From Ulva prolifera (lineage: Eukaryota; Chlorophyta; Ulvophyceae; Ulvales; Ulvaceae): a DNA stretch of 64,000 nucleotides. Within the stretch, counting starts at the first letter, position 1. Every line of letters starts with the position of its first letter. The position numbers and the translations under genes were made by a program. This document shows, in pieces, positions 49,775-61,165 of this stretch. The notes beneath the pieces were generated by a model. It had not been told where the DNA came from. It did not search any database and saw only the letters and a list, made by a program, of their open reading frames with translations. Location of the stretch: assembly GCA_023078555.1 (NCBI GenBank), contig CM041201.1, positions 2,673,713-2,737,712 of the forward strand, given 5' to 3'.

Positions 49775-49867
49775 GGCTGCGTTCACAGCGCCTACAACAT
49801 GGTCACGGACCAGATAATGTACCACCAATCAGTCCACAGCGACGACGTCGCATGCGTTGCACAGCCA

Positions 49868-52800
49868 TCACTGATACGGAGGTTTCGTGGACTTCAATCC
49901 GGGCTTGTTCCCCATGTTTGGACACAGCGCAGCCTCCAGCGATGCCGTGGCGGCCTTCAGGAACGAGGCAACATCAGGCCGCTGCGCCGGGTCTCGACTC
50001 AACAACGGCGCCACGGCCGCAGCGAGGGGCCCGAGGCACCGCAGACCAGGCCCCCCGGGTTCCTCCCACACCAGTCGCCGGTCGCCTCGCAGCTGCTCCA
50101 GCACCTGCACACACCGCCGCAGCCCTCAGCACCTCACAATCCGCAACACACATCAAGCGCCAGGGTGTTGCCCTGGCGCTGCTACCGGCCACCCCGATAG
50201 CAGCGCCTCCGTTCGTCCTTGTCACACATCAACCGCCAGAACCTGCGCTGCAGGACAGGACCGACCTCACCTGTCGCACATCTCCGCATCTGCAATCAAT
50301 AACAGGCCGAAGATATCCAGGGGAGGCATGCAACCACCAAGGCACAGCAGGGGGCTGTAGGAGTTGCGTGCGATCGCCTGGGGGTTTAAAAGAAAAGAGG
50401 CGTACCCGCTCGGAGCCCACGTTGCGCACGTCCAGTGCCCGCTGCAGCGAGAACAGCTCGTAGATGACGACGCCGAGGGCCCAGACGTCGGTGGCCTGCG
50501 AGGCTGGCGCCGTCGCCGCGGCGGCGCCGTGGGCGGCCGCGACCTCCGGCGCGGCGTACGCCAGGCTGCACGGCGCCGCAGCGGCATGGCCGGGGCGGCA
50601 GGCGCGGCAGAAGTTGACGAGCGCCCAGCGCTGCTCGCTCGGCAACCAGAGGATGCTGCCGGGCTTGACGTCGCGGTGCACAAAGCCGGCGGCGTGGAGG
50701 GTCGCGAGGCACTGCGCCACGTGTAGCATCGCCTGCGGCCAGCGCCACCGGTAACGCAACTGATGTGTGTGTATGTTGTGACAGATGCGCGAGGCTTGGG
50801 CAGGTGCAAGTGTACCCACATGTTGTGGTACACACGCATGGGCCACAGACGGGGGGTGGCCGAGTACCGCAGCACGGCAGGCATGCATGTGACCTCGCAC
50901 TGAGCCCTCCTCGAAATTCATGTACAAATGGCGAGAGGCCGCCGCTCTTTGTGTCAGCATTCAATGCTTCATCAGCCTTCTCGCGTCCCACCAACACTGT
51001 GAGGATCGGATCAGCATGTTGAATGTCTCGCTGTTTCTGCCCGGCCAGCGGGCGCGGAGTATCGCAGCCTGCAAGCATGTGTCCCCCGTGCACGACGCAG
51101 CACGCATCTGACACGGGCGCACCTGGATCGCGGTCTTGCTGCTCATCGTCTGCGGGCCGCCGCCGGCGCGCGTGCGGCTCATCCACACCTTCAGGCTGAT
51201 GCCCCGCTCCATCACAAAGCACGGCGGCAGCGGCACGCCCGCGGCGTCTTTGATCGCGGCGTCCGTGTTGAGCAGGAACTGCCCGGTGCGCGGCAGCACG
51301 GCAGCCGCATGCATCGCGGGGGAGGCGTACACCTTGCTCTCCGGAAGGATGAGCTCCGGCTGGACGTAGAACTTGAGCGCGGCCTGGGCCTCGGGCGTCG
51401 CCATCGCCTGCGCCATGCGGGAGCCCGGCACGACGCGCGCAAACTGGACAACGCCTTGGCCTGCATAGGGTGCCTCGTGGGACAGTGTACTTGCGCGCGG
51501 ACCGTGTGCATGCATGCAGACGGGCTGCAGGTGTTTGTCTGTGGTGGGTTACACAGAGGATGCTGCGCGGGGATTGGGAGTCAGCGGAGGGGCGCAGGTG
51601 TGGACGCTGCTGCGCGTGCGGGCAGCGCGACGCTCACCTCAGCGTGCAGTGCAGGCGACGGGAATGCAGTGCGACGCTGCAGCAGGCGGGTGGACACAAA
51701 AAACTAAATTCTCGGTCTCTGAGGTTGCAACGCCGGGGTTGATACATCAGCAGTGCGTTGAACGCATCCGCACGAACGTATGCAGGTGAAGAGGCGGCGA
51801 CTGCAACCACAGCATCCACACACATACACATGCGAATGACTGTGTCTGCACACATGTGCATCGGCAGCAGCGCCGCACCTCCGACGAAGCGCTCGTGCGG
51901 CCCGAGGAGCTCGTACTGGCCGTCCAGCGCCCCCCGCGTGCCGCCGCCGGCGCTCACGTTGCGCTCGTCCAGCTGCCCGTGCAGCCGCGCGATCGCCGCC
52001 GCGTGCGCTGGCGTGATCGGCATGCCCCGCAGCCGCTGCTGCGGTGATGCTCCACCTGACGGGCTTGAGCGTCCAGCAGACGGCGCGTGTGGGGGGCTGC
52101 TGTGCTTGTGTGTGGTCGGCGGCGCCCGAGCGGGGGCCTTCAGCGGGGGGGACCCGCTCGGCGACGTGGTCGCGTGCGCGGCGGGGATGGAGGCCCCCCG
52201 AGGGAGGTGTGGGGGGCTGTGACGGGGGGGCCTGGGAAGGGACAGCGCACCCTGGCGGGCATGGTTGGAGGGGCTCCGGTGTCGGTCAACGGAGGAGCGA
52301 GAGCGGCTGGCGGCGGGCCCGGCGGCGGGTGATGCGGTGCGCGTTGATTCGCGGGAGGCGGAGCGCTGTTGGTGGGATCTGAGGGTGGGGAAAGAGGGCG
52401 TGGGGGCGGGGGAGCCTGGGCTTGAGCCGAGCACAGGGAAGGCCGGGGCTGATGCGGGGTCGATGCGGGGAACGCGCTGCTGCGGGGGGGTGGCCGTGTG
52501 GGAGGACCGCGCGGCAGAGATGCGGACGATGTCGGCCGCGCTGACCTCCACGCAGGGGGCGGTGGACTCGGTGTGGGCGCTGCAGGTTCTGCTGCTGTGT
52601 ACGGCCCCCGCAGGGCTGTAGCCTGGGAGCCTCGGGGTGGCCTCGCAGTGGTCCATTTCAGAGATGCTGCCAGAGTTCTCACGAGCCAGCTGGAGAGCCG
52701 GCGCGTGGCGCGTGGCGGTGTGGTGGCTTGCTGTGCTATCGCGAGGGGAGGCTGAGGCGGGCGTGTGCGTGGCAGGGCTGGGGATGGCTGTACCTGCCTT

Positions 52801-55800
52801 GGCCGGGCTCGTGGCTGGTGGGCTCTGCCGCGGCGTGGCTGGCTTGCGGTAGACCAGCCTCGTCACCACATCGCCCTTCTTGGTTCGAGCATGTTCCTCA
52901 CGGATGAGGTGGCGGTGTGTGTCGGCTGGGCTGGCGACAAACTGGCTCTCCGTGAGCTCGCGGTGCATGCTCATAGCCTGGCGGTCACGCCGGCCTTGGC
53001 TGCTCGCTCCTGAATCCTGTCTCATCAGGACACCAGAATCATCGTCTTGATGTGGATGGTTGGTTCTTGGCTGTTCAGGGGCGTCGGGGCGAGGGCGCTG
53101 CAGCGAGAACGAATCAGTCAGCTACGCAGTTTATGCCTCCACAGAACTCGGAGACCGCTGCCAGCAATACAAAATTGCATAGTCAATAAGAGAATCAAGA
53201 CTGATTTGGAGTTCGGTCGCCAGAGGTGTTAATCTGACGCGATGATGCCGGGCAGCACTCACGTTTGCTTTACACAATGCATGACACGAGCTCAAGCTGG
53301 CGCACGTTCAGACGTTACTGCCTTGTTCAGTGTGCTCACAACACGGCCGGAACAGTTTGTTTCGTGAAAGTAGCCATCGACTGCATCGACTGGCGTGAGC
53401 AGTATATCCCATCCGTTCCGGACAACGCGAGATTGTCATGGGTACGTATCCAGTACGCAACAGCACACACACGATCGGGAAGAGCTGACCCAAACCAATA
53501 AAGACACACACTCTCATAACGTACCGCGAGAGACGTCACGTTGTGGGAGATGCAAATCTGTAGTGCTCATACAGCATGTACACGCACTCTCACAATTCCA
53601 CACATGGTTCTCTCATTAAAGACTCCCAATCAAACACGACGTGCTCTCGCTCATGCGTGCACATCGGTCCGTGCAGACAGCCGTGCAGACAGCGCGGAAC
53701 CCATGCCAGGCCCAGGTGAGGATCGCACGGCATGCATAGCGCCTCCCACCTCGCGCTGAGCGGCACCGTTCGAGTCTGTGAGCCACGGGATCGCAACTGG
53801 TGGGCTCCAATTCAGGTCCTCCGACTGCGGAAGGCTCTCCGCCCGCAGCACCACGGCGCCGTCGCGGGACGCCCGCGCGGCTCCGGCCTCCCGCGCCGCC
53901 GCCGCAGACCACGGCCGCGCCGCGTCAGCCCGCCGCTGCGCCGGCGTCCCGCCGCCGGTCCCGATCGACACCACCGTCGTCTCCCCGAGGTTCTCCGGGA
54001 GCTCGATGTACGGCGAGACAGCCACCTCCTCCTTGTTTAGTAGCACAGGGTGAGCAGCCTGGGAACGCCGGACCCCGCCGTCCGCCGCGGCGCCGACGCT
54101 GAACACCTCGCTGCTGATGCAGAACAGGTCCGACGTCGGCGAGTCGGGCGCCGCAGGCGGCGGCCTGCGGCCGCGCGTCGCGGCCGCCACGAGTTTCTGG
54201 CTGAGCTGCTTCCGCAGGACATGCGACTGCGAGCGCGTCGTATTCTTGCTGCCGGCCGGCTTCCGCACGGCGCACAGGCAGCCGCAGCACAGCAGGAGCA
54301 CAAGTGCGACGACGCCGGCCGCGATCGCCATCGCCGCCTCCCGCCCGACCGGCAGCTGCTCCCAGAACGGCTCCTCAGCGGCGCCTGTGCCCGCTCCGCG
54401 GCCGACCGGCGCCGCATCGAGGTCGGCGCTGCCCTGGGTGTTGCTGGCTTGTGCCGGCTCCACCACAGGGTCGTGCGCGGGTGTGGCCTCGGCGGTCGGA
54501 GTCATGCCGTGATCTGCGTCTGGGAACTGGCACACCTGCACACCACCAGCCACCACGTCTACACCACCTCGCCGCTCGGGGCGGAAGAAGGTCGCAAAGG
54601 TCAAGCCATGCGCAGTGCATGCGAGCTCTCCATGCAGAGCAGCGGCCGTGGCAGAGAGTGCTACCATGTGACGCACAGTCTGTGGGTCGAGGAGCTTCAT
54701 CCCGATCCCCTTGACGGCGCAACCAACGTCTCTACAGGGCTCGACGACGCTGAAGCCTGACATGCATACATGCATGCGCATATGAGTCATGTGTGGGAGC
54801 GGCGCACGAAGAAGCGGGCGACGCGGCTAGAGCACGCAAAGTTCTCCCACATCGCCGCGGCCGCGCCGCTCGGCCACCGCAGCGCCGCACAGCTCTCGAG
54901 CGGCGAGTGGGCCTCGATGCCGACGAAGCGCGCGCCAAAGAGCTTCGGAAAGCCGGGGCCCCACGCCGCGTCCGCCGCGGCGACCGGCCGCATGCCGCTC
55001 TCCGGGCTCACCTGGAGCTCCCCAAAGTCGCTCTGGGAGGGGTGCGTGAGCCAGCGCCAGCCGGTGTCGGCCCCGGCGGGCGGGACGTACGCGGCACCGA
55101 CCCAGAAGGCCTCCCCGGACGGCACGCGGGAGAGGTGCTGCGAGGCTTGCTGGAGGAAGGAGAGGGATGCGGTGCCGTTTCCGGGGGCCGCGAGGCCGGA
55201 GCCTCCCATGTCGAGGCAGATCTGAACGCAGAAGAATCAGTGGGGCCCACGCCCAGGCATAGTAGACTGTGGAGGACTGCATGTTTTGGGTGGATGACGC
55301 AGCGCGGCGCAATGGCGCTTTCACGGCAGCAGGTGCGGGGCAGGTGCGGGGAGTGGGGTCGACGCTCTACGTGCTCTCTACGTGCTCTACGTGCACGCTT
55401 GTGTCGTCTGTGATCTGTGCAGTGAAAAAGGTGGAGTTCGATGCCATGTGACTATGCATGCACACATGCATGCGCATGGTGCCGTGTGCACGATGGGGCT
55501 GAGCCATGCTGGGCATGCCACAACTGTGCACAGTTCGGGCTGGCGAACACGGTGATATCCTCTGTTTAAAGATGGCCCTGCGAGACTGACAATGAAACGC
55601 ATACGGACGCCCCAGACAATCCAAACAATCGTGTGATGCGAATGCATGGTCTGCGCCTCTGGTTTGTAACATCAGATTCAGGTATCAGCACGATATAATC
55701 TGGGTACGCGAACACGCCTTCCATTGAGTGAACACACATACGCTTTTACTCGCGCAACGATGCAGCCGTGTCCGGCATGATGTGCTCGGTAGTCTCAAGC

Positions 55801-57975
55801 TTTGCCCAGGCAAGCCAACCCCCAAGCCAAACGTAGCTGTTGCAGTGAGCTGTGCAGCAGCAATGCCGGTACTCATGCGAAAGTTTGAGATCTGTGAGAA
55901 AATAAATGGCTGTGTGAGCACGTGCAGCGCAGCGTTGGGTCGCTTTGCAGCATTTTCAGGGATGCCACCCAAAAAAATAGACCTGGATATTCGGAATTGT
56001 TCTATGTGATCAGGCCCGATGACCCAACACTGGTGCAGAGCAGCTGCCCCTGAAGCGAGGCCGTACCTGTTGAGCTTCAAACCAAGTGGGCAGGTGCGAG
56101 TATCCAGAGTGCTCGAACAAGGCGTCTGCGGTGGCAGGCACTCCCAACACTCGAAGCACAGCCGCTGTGCCGTCGTCGGCTGGATGGGCCGTGCTGGACA
56201 CGTCGGGGACGAAGAAGGGCGAGCTCGCAACGGGTGCAGCGCCCACGGGTGCTGGCTGGCTGGCCTTTGTTTCTGAGGGGTCAGCCTCCACCTCGCACAC
56301 CTGCAACGCGGTGCTGTGTCGCCTTGGAGCATTGTTATGGCCATCATCCAGAAACATGTGCTAGGTCTTCCGGTCTTTCCTATGTGATCGACACGGCGAA
56401 CGAACACGGCTGAAAATTGCAACGCCTGCCTCAAGCGGCATCTCTGGCGGGTCGACTCAAGAGGCTGCATAATGCCATATGGAAAGCCTTTAAGCTGCAG
56501 ACATGCCATATGGATTGGGCCTCATCTGATTAATTGCATCCATCCATAAGCATTGGCCAAGATCAGCCCGACGACACGGACTGATCACTCTCAGCAGCAG
56601 CGGGCTGAGTTCAGAGCACATGCCGTATGATGGTGGCGCATGCGGCAGCTCTCGCAGTCGCTCATCACATGTCGCAGAAGCGTACAAATCTCGGCAGCCG
56701 GTCGGAGCACAGGTTGTCGCTGAGCCATGCCTGGCTCAGGGCGGATGTGGTGACGCTCTGGCCTGGTGCAAGATTCGCCGCGGTGTAGACACGGGCAGCG
56801 GTGCAGTTGGCATACCCCGAGGCAGCATCTGCCAGCTGCAGTGGTCCCTCCCACCCCGATGGCTCGTGAACCTGCCCTGTGCCGGTCCGTGCAGAGTCTT
56901 CCCACCAGTCTGCTGCATCTGCATTCGAGCAGGCCTATGAGCACGCGGCCATCATAGTGCAGACTTGCATCAAGAGCCAGATCTTGATGATGCATGTGTA
57001 TCAGCTGCTATGGTCCAATTGCAAGAGACCGCTGAACACTATGGGAGCAAGCGTACTTGGGTAGAAGCCCCACGAGACCAGACTGAGCACGCCTTGAGAG
57101 TCCCAGTAGCGCCAGGTCCACTTCTTAAGCTTCTCTCGCCCACATCCCTTGTAATCAGTCGCTTGCCTTGAGCGATGGGGCGTGAAGTATGGCCACACTG
57201 ATGATCCGCATCCTCCACCTGACAGCCCTGATCTGTATCCCCCGACCCAGTGTTGGTCAGCTGTCGTGCCGATTCTTGTCAGCCCAAGGTATTTCTACAA
57301 ACCAGAGATCCCATGTTTGAAAAGCGGGATTCGAGGAGGGCGCCATTCTGATTGCACGGATGCGCGGCCAAGGCGCCTTAGTGACCCCACGATAGACTCC
57401 AACGTCACAAGAAACCATTATAGTTGCTACCCTTCATGATTGGCATTCAGTTGACGAGTCGCTTTTCAAGGGCGACATGCTCACGAAGAATCGAGCAACC
57501 TGAAGCACAGCTGCCCTCGTAGCCATGCCAAAGGCGTGCAAAGCAGAATGCAATGGCACCGTTGACGCATGCCATGTGGCCGTTCGAGATGTCATACTCG
57601 AGAGTGGCTGAGTGCTCCGTCAATGGCCTCCTTTCTTTGGGCAGTACTGACGGCCGCTAGACCTTTGCCTCCTGGAATGCGTCTACATGCTTGCTCAGCT
57701 TGGACGAAGTTCAGCTCAAGGCCGCGAGACACAGCCCCGAACACTCGAAATGCTCCCGAACTGCCCTCTGCTGATGTCATGGATGGTGTATCGCTGAAGT
57801 TGAAAGGCACGCTGGACACTCCCGGTATGAAGTACGGCGAGCGCTCAAGCAACGCGAAGACGTCCCCTCCGTGTTGATCAGCTTGCACCGTGACTTGAGC
57901 AGCCAGAGCAATCAGGCATTTCAGTATCACTGAATTGAGCCATGCATGGTTCTTGCTCTGAACTGTGTGAGTCAT
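49868..57975 (-). CDS. Receptor-like protein: two C-type lectin-like domains, one membrane span, degenerate kinase domain
   Basis: Ten exons on the minus strand (57975-57598, 57294-57057, 56918-56686, 56300-56067, 55221-54808, 54535-53750, 53097-51879, 51460-51123, 50732-50406, 50104-49868) join in frame to 1,467 residues. A hydrophobic N-terminus (NSVILKCLIALAAQV) serves as signal peptide. CTLD1, about 86-285: NFVQAEQACRRIPGG, HWVGGYRSG, KWTWRYWDSQG, NLCSDRLPRFVCE. CTLD2, about 345-502: TWFEAQQICLDMGGSGLA, AFWVGAAYV, GWRWL, MWENFACSSRVARFFVC. An intron sits just before each terminal VC, so the two domains are duplicates. The membrane span is about 566-589 (IAAGVVALVLLLCCGCLCAV). A 500-residue Ser/Pro/Arg-rich cytoplasmic region leads to a kinase-like domain, about 1150-1440: AALKF, HRDVKPGSIL, AYAAPE, DVWALGVVIYE. 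DFG is replaced by NFC and the catalytic-loop Asn by Ser, so catalysis is doubtful. Probable role: sensing surface or external carbohydrate or protein. The start is uncertain because the frame is open upstream to 58167. Confidence 0.82.
56912..56918 (-). promoter_or_regulatory. Tandem splice acceptors of lectin-receptor exon 3
   Basis: Reading the minus strand, cag/atgcag/cag offers two acceptors six bases apart, both keeping frame. Use of the first adds two residues (N-A instead of T) between WGFYP and DWWEDS in CTLD1. Either product is compatible with the domain. Confidence 0.4.
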
Positions 57976-58284
57976 CTGTTCCACCTGCGCACCGCAGCAG
58001 TTTCTCTTCGTCGCACAGAGCTGTACATGCACCGCCTTCACGCTGTCGACCACCTCGTCCGCACATCGCTTCATAAAACACAGCAGAAGAGCACAGTGCA
58101 AGACAACGTGTCGAAAGCGCAGCCTGCTGTTAAGTTTTGGCACGGGGACGTTCCGTGCAGGTCGCACAGTGCCAGTTCAGTGCATGCAGACTGAGTGACA
58201 CCGGTTCCTGACTAAAACACGTACACCACATGCTATTGAATGCTATTCATGGCTATGATACCTCAGTAATGGCAAGCGCTTCAT
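57976..58284. other. Upstream region of the lectin-receptor gene
   Basis: The receptor frame stays open on the minus strand from 57975 back to an ATG at 58167, with a second hydrophobic stretch (VVLHCALLLCFM), so the 5' end of the gene may lie here. No promoter element was identified. Confidence 0.35.
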
Positions 58285-58662
58285 GTGGGGGACGCCCGAA
58301 GCGCGCGGAGGAGAAAAACGTGCAACTTGCATGGCGCAGCTGCCGGGCTTCACACGGCAGTGGTGAAAGACATAGCGCACCTTCCGCTCAACAATGCAGA
58401 AACGGTGCTCCTTCACAATGAGAGTTGGATTGAGGCTCTTCCGCGATCGTTGCTTGGTCCCTTGTCTCTCCCGAAGGCAGAGTTTCAGATTTCAGGTTGG
58501 TCTAACAACTTTCAACACAAGCTGCACCCACTGGATCTGGAGCCGGCCATCGTATCACCGAACATCCATATCAACAGCCCGTCATGCTCGGCTCGGATGT
58601 ATTATTCGTCGATGACGTTCATTCATCTGTCTCGTCAGGGACCTCGGCTGGCCACCGGGTAG
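58285..58662 (+). CDS. Possible exon or small protein, 125 codons, unknown
   Basis: The frame has a normal composition in its second half (WIEALPRSLLGPLSLPKAEF, then QISGWSNNFQHKLHPLDL and MYYSSMTFIHLSRQG). No domain was recognised and no splice partner found. It could belong to a gene together with the segment at 58919-59122. Confidence 0.22.
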   Translation: MGDARSARRRKTCNLHGAAAGLHTAVVKDIAHLPLNNAETVLLHNESWIEALPRSLLGPLSLPKAEFQISGWSNNFQHKLHPLDLEPAIVSPNIHINSPSCSARMYYSSMTFIHLSRQGPRLATG

Positions 58663-58918
58663 CGCGCGGATCGGACAGGCAGCATGCATGAATTGCATGG
58701 CTACAGGGGCTGTCACCTGTCAGCTACATATGCGTGCAGGTGTGTATACACAACCAAACCGCCGCACAGCTGAACGAACGAACACAGAGCAGGCAGCTAA
58801 TTAAAATATTTGCTGGCGCCTTGCTGGAAGTCGACCCTCTCCACCCAGTGCAGACTCCTTCTGCAGCCCTGGTGCGTTCTATACTGAACAGGCATACATG
58901 CTGTGAGTACGACTTTTA

Positions 58919-59122
58919 ATGTGGAAGAGATTCTTTTCCTGTGTGTGCCTAATAGGCACTGCCTATGCCTTTTACTCTTCTGTAACACACACGAGACACA
59001 GGCTGGACTTGCTTGCGGAAGAACTCTCGTTTCATGGAGTGTTAAAGCTGCTTCCAGATGCTCCATTTTGGCAGCATGTATGGTATGAGACTGCTTGGGG
59101 CATGGAATCTGGACGACCCTGA
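58919..59122 (+). CDS. Possible short protein or exon with N-terminal hydrophobic segment
   Basis: ATG at 58919 opens 67 codons: MWKRFFSCVCLIGTAYAFYS resembles a signal anchor and is followed by HRLDLLAEELSFHGVLKLLP and WQHVWYETAWGM. A donor-like gtatgg follows WQH, so it may be the first exon of a longer gene whose remainder I could not trace. No homology recognised. Confidence 0.22.
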   Translation: MWKRFFSCVCLIGTAYAFYSSVTHTRHRLDLLAEELSFHGVLKLLPDAPFWQHVWYETAWGMESGRP

Positions 59123-59430
59123 GGACCCATCCATTCGGACCCAGTGACCATGGCTGACTGGCGGCCTGTCCTCTGGCACACAATGAAAACAGGCTGGTAG
59201 AGGCTGATCAATGAACAGAGGTCTGCGGCATTTCAGGCCAGTACTGTGATATCACACATCATGATGTATCACTGCAGTACTACACCCACTTTTACATGGC
59301 AGCCGGCTCCACGCTCATCGCACGGACGGCACGAGCGCACTCCACTTCAAACAATTGCTCTGGGCGTCTGGAACTCTGCATCGGCGTATGCACATGTGAC
59401 GTGGCGGCCCCTAAAGCCGCTCTTCTGTTA

Positions 59431-59583
59431 CAAGGATCAAGCCGGCAAGGCGGGCAGAACTGCGAAAGAAGCAAGGAGACCAAGCTCACACCCAGACACC
59501 CACGCACGCCACACCCACCACCGCAGCACCGTCACGACAGCGAGCATCGCGACACAGGCACTCGACACACCACAGCCACTGGG
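59431..59583 (-). mobile_element. Retroposon copy, minus-strand sense, next to a poly-A run
   Basis: The left end (gttacaaggatcaagccggc, then aaggcgggcagaactgcgaaa and cacccagacacccacgcacg) matches the family at 41648 and 34632. Possible short target duplications around gccgctc at about 59412 and 59581 are imperfect, so the right limit is uncertain. A run of 20 A at 59665-59684 lies further right and may or may not belong to it. Confidence 0.5.
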
Positions 59584-59664
59584 GCCGCTCGAGTGTGCGA
59601 CCGCCTGCCTCCCCACATTGTGAGAACCGCAGCGGCTCCACCCTCCCAACCCACCAGTACTGGT

Positions 59665-59684
59665 AAAAAAAAAAAAAAAAAAAA
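59665..59684 (+). repeat. Poly-A run, 20 nt
   Basis: An uninterrupted A run between ggt and cgtccgg. It is a microsatellite-like tract; a retroposon tail is possible if an element of plus-strand sense ends here, but no upstream element or duplication supports that. Confidence 0.85.
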
Positions 59685-60021
59685 CGTCCGGCCATGACAT
59701 GACATGCGTGGAGGGCGCAGCAGGAGGTGCTGCCTCACTGTGGAAGCTGCTGCGAGCGCGGAATCATGACACCCGTTCGCGGTGTGCACAGCAGCCCGCG
59801 TGGACAGTCGTCTTCGGTGCGGCCCCGGGGGTACGGGGGCAGTGTGGCGCCGCAGCAGGAGGGCAGGGCCCCCCATATGAACAGAACCCTGATCTGCGGC
59901 ACGCCGCCCGGCCTGCGGCACGCCTCTCGGCGCCATGGGTCCTCCATCAGGGCGTACGCGAGGCACACTGCAGCGCTCATCCGTTGATGTCTGGGGCATG
60001 GGTGTGTCAGACCGGGGTCGT

Positions 60022-60092
60022 GGTCGTGTGCTTGCGCTGCTCGCTCGTCTCGCGGTGCTGCTCACCTTGCCGCCTTGATTCTTGCAACACCG
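60022..60092 (+). mobile_element. Retroposon 3'-end fragment, plus-strand sense
   Basis: Contains gtcgtggtcgtgtgcttgcg, ctcgcggtgctgctcaccttg and ends CCGCCTTGATTCTTGCAACA, the family's 3' end with a few changes (TTGCAACA in place of TTGTAACA). No target duplication was found. Confidence 0.45.
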
Positions 60093-60540
60093 CAGGCCTC
60101 ACCGACCACGTCGGGCTGCCGCTACCATATTGGTCACATTGGGCAACCACCATATCTGGTCGCTTCGTTGCGATGCGGCTGGTATTGCTGCGGCCAGACG
60201 CTGGCGTTCAGTCCTGACACTGGCGATGTGCAGACGCACTGCTGGCGGTCGCGCTGAATACTCAGCTCGGCAGGTTTGTGACACAAACTGAACGAGACTG
60301 GACTTTCACCTTGCTCAGGGCCAAGTCCAACCTCAGACCATCTTGGTCAGGGCAAGGTCTTGGAGAAAACGCGGACACCTGCACCCCACACACCTCAGCT
60401 CCCGGCCCCGACACACACCCGCGCACGCCCCACAAACACATACCCGGCCGATCAGCTTTGGTCCCTCACGCGGCCGGAGGGGTCACCCCCCGAGGCCGCC
60501 CAACCGGGCCCGACCATTGGTGGCCCCCGCTCCAACACCC

Positions 60541-60621
60541 CTCCGCCGCACAGGGGTGTCACCAGGGGTGTCACCTCCGCCGCACAGGGGTGCCACCAGG
60601 GGTGTCACCTCCGCTGCACAG
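60541..60621 (+). repeat. Minisatellite, 34-bp unit, about 2.4 copies
   Basis: Units at 60541-60574 and 60575-60608 begin ctccgccgcacaggggtg and end accaggggtgtcac, differing at one base. A partial third copy (ctccgctgcacag) follows. Each unit itself holds two accaggggtg/gcacaggggtg half-units. Confidence 0.9.
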
Positions 60622-60976
60622 ACACACAGCAAACCCGGCCAGCGAGTCCCACCGCCGCGCAGGCGGTGCAGCACACACCGCAGCTCAACAGGGACAAGGC
60701 GGTGCCAATTCAGCCCCTTCCCCTGCCCCTGGCACTGCAATTGCCGTTCACTATCAGGTGGACTGAGTCGGGCCAGGCAGTTCGGAGGCCAAGGTCAGGG
60801 TACATAGCGCTGATCAGGCGGGAACGGCAAGGAGCGGCTCAAGCCGGATGACCAGTGAGCGGCATGAGGTCGTGGGACGAGACTGTGAGACTCCCTCCGA
60901 AACTCCTGCACAATTGTGTGCATCGACAGGCCATCATCACACGCCACGCCACGCCTGTCCAGAAGTCCATTGGCAG

Positions 60977-61165
60977 TACATGAGCACAATCTGGATATGG
61001 TCACTGCACGATGCTTGCCTGTGGAGCTTACGAAATCATGCACATCGGTACAGGCTGTACCTGTAGAGCCGACAGCCAGCCCGTTGTACCTGGGCATTGC
61101 ATCGCGATACAAAATTCGGCCTGCACCTATGTGCATGATTTTACAGGCTCCACGTGCTGGCATGG
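60977..61165. repeat. Inverted repeat within a dispersed repeat
   Basis: Arms at about 61019-61056 and 61111-61155 are complementary at roughly three quarters of positions around the core aaatcatgcacat (or its complement). The left part, from catgagcacaatctggatat at about 60979, recurs in direct orientation at about 62779 (catgagcgcaatctcgatat). It may be a small inverted-repeat element. Confidence 0.5.

Noticed and set aside
57057-57975. First lectin domain as a separate broken gene
   Set aside because: An initial reading saw only half a domain and a stop; locating the exon at 57294-57057 and the one at 56918-56686 restored a complete CTLD that splices in frame into the next exon.
59431-60092. 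A 660-bp inverted-repeat element bounded by similar ends
   Set aside because: Same reason: the ends belong to a dispersed retroposon family found singly and in both orientations elsewhere in the window.
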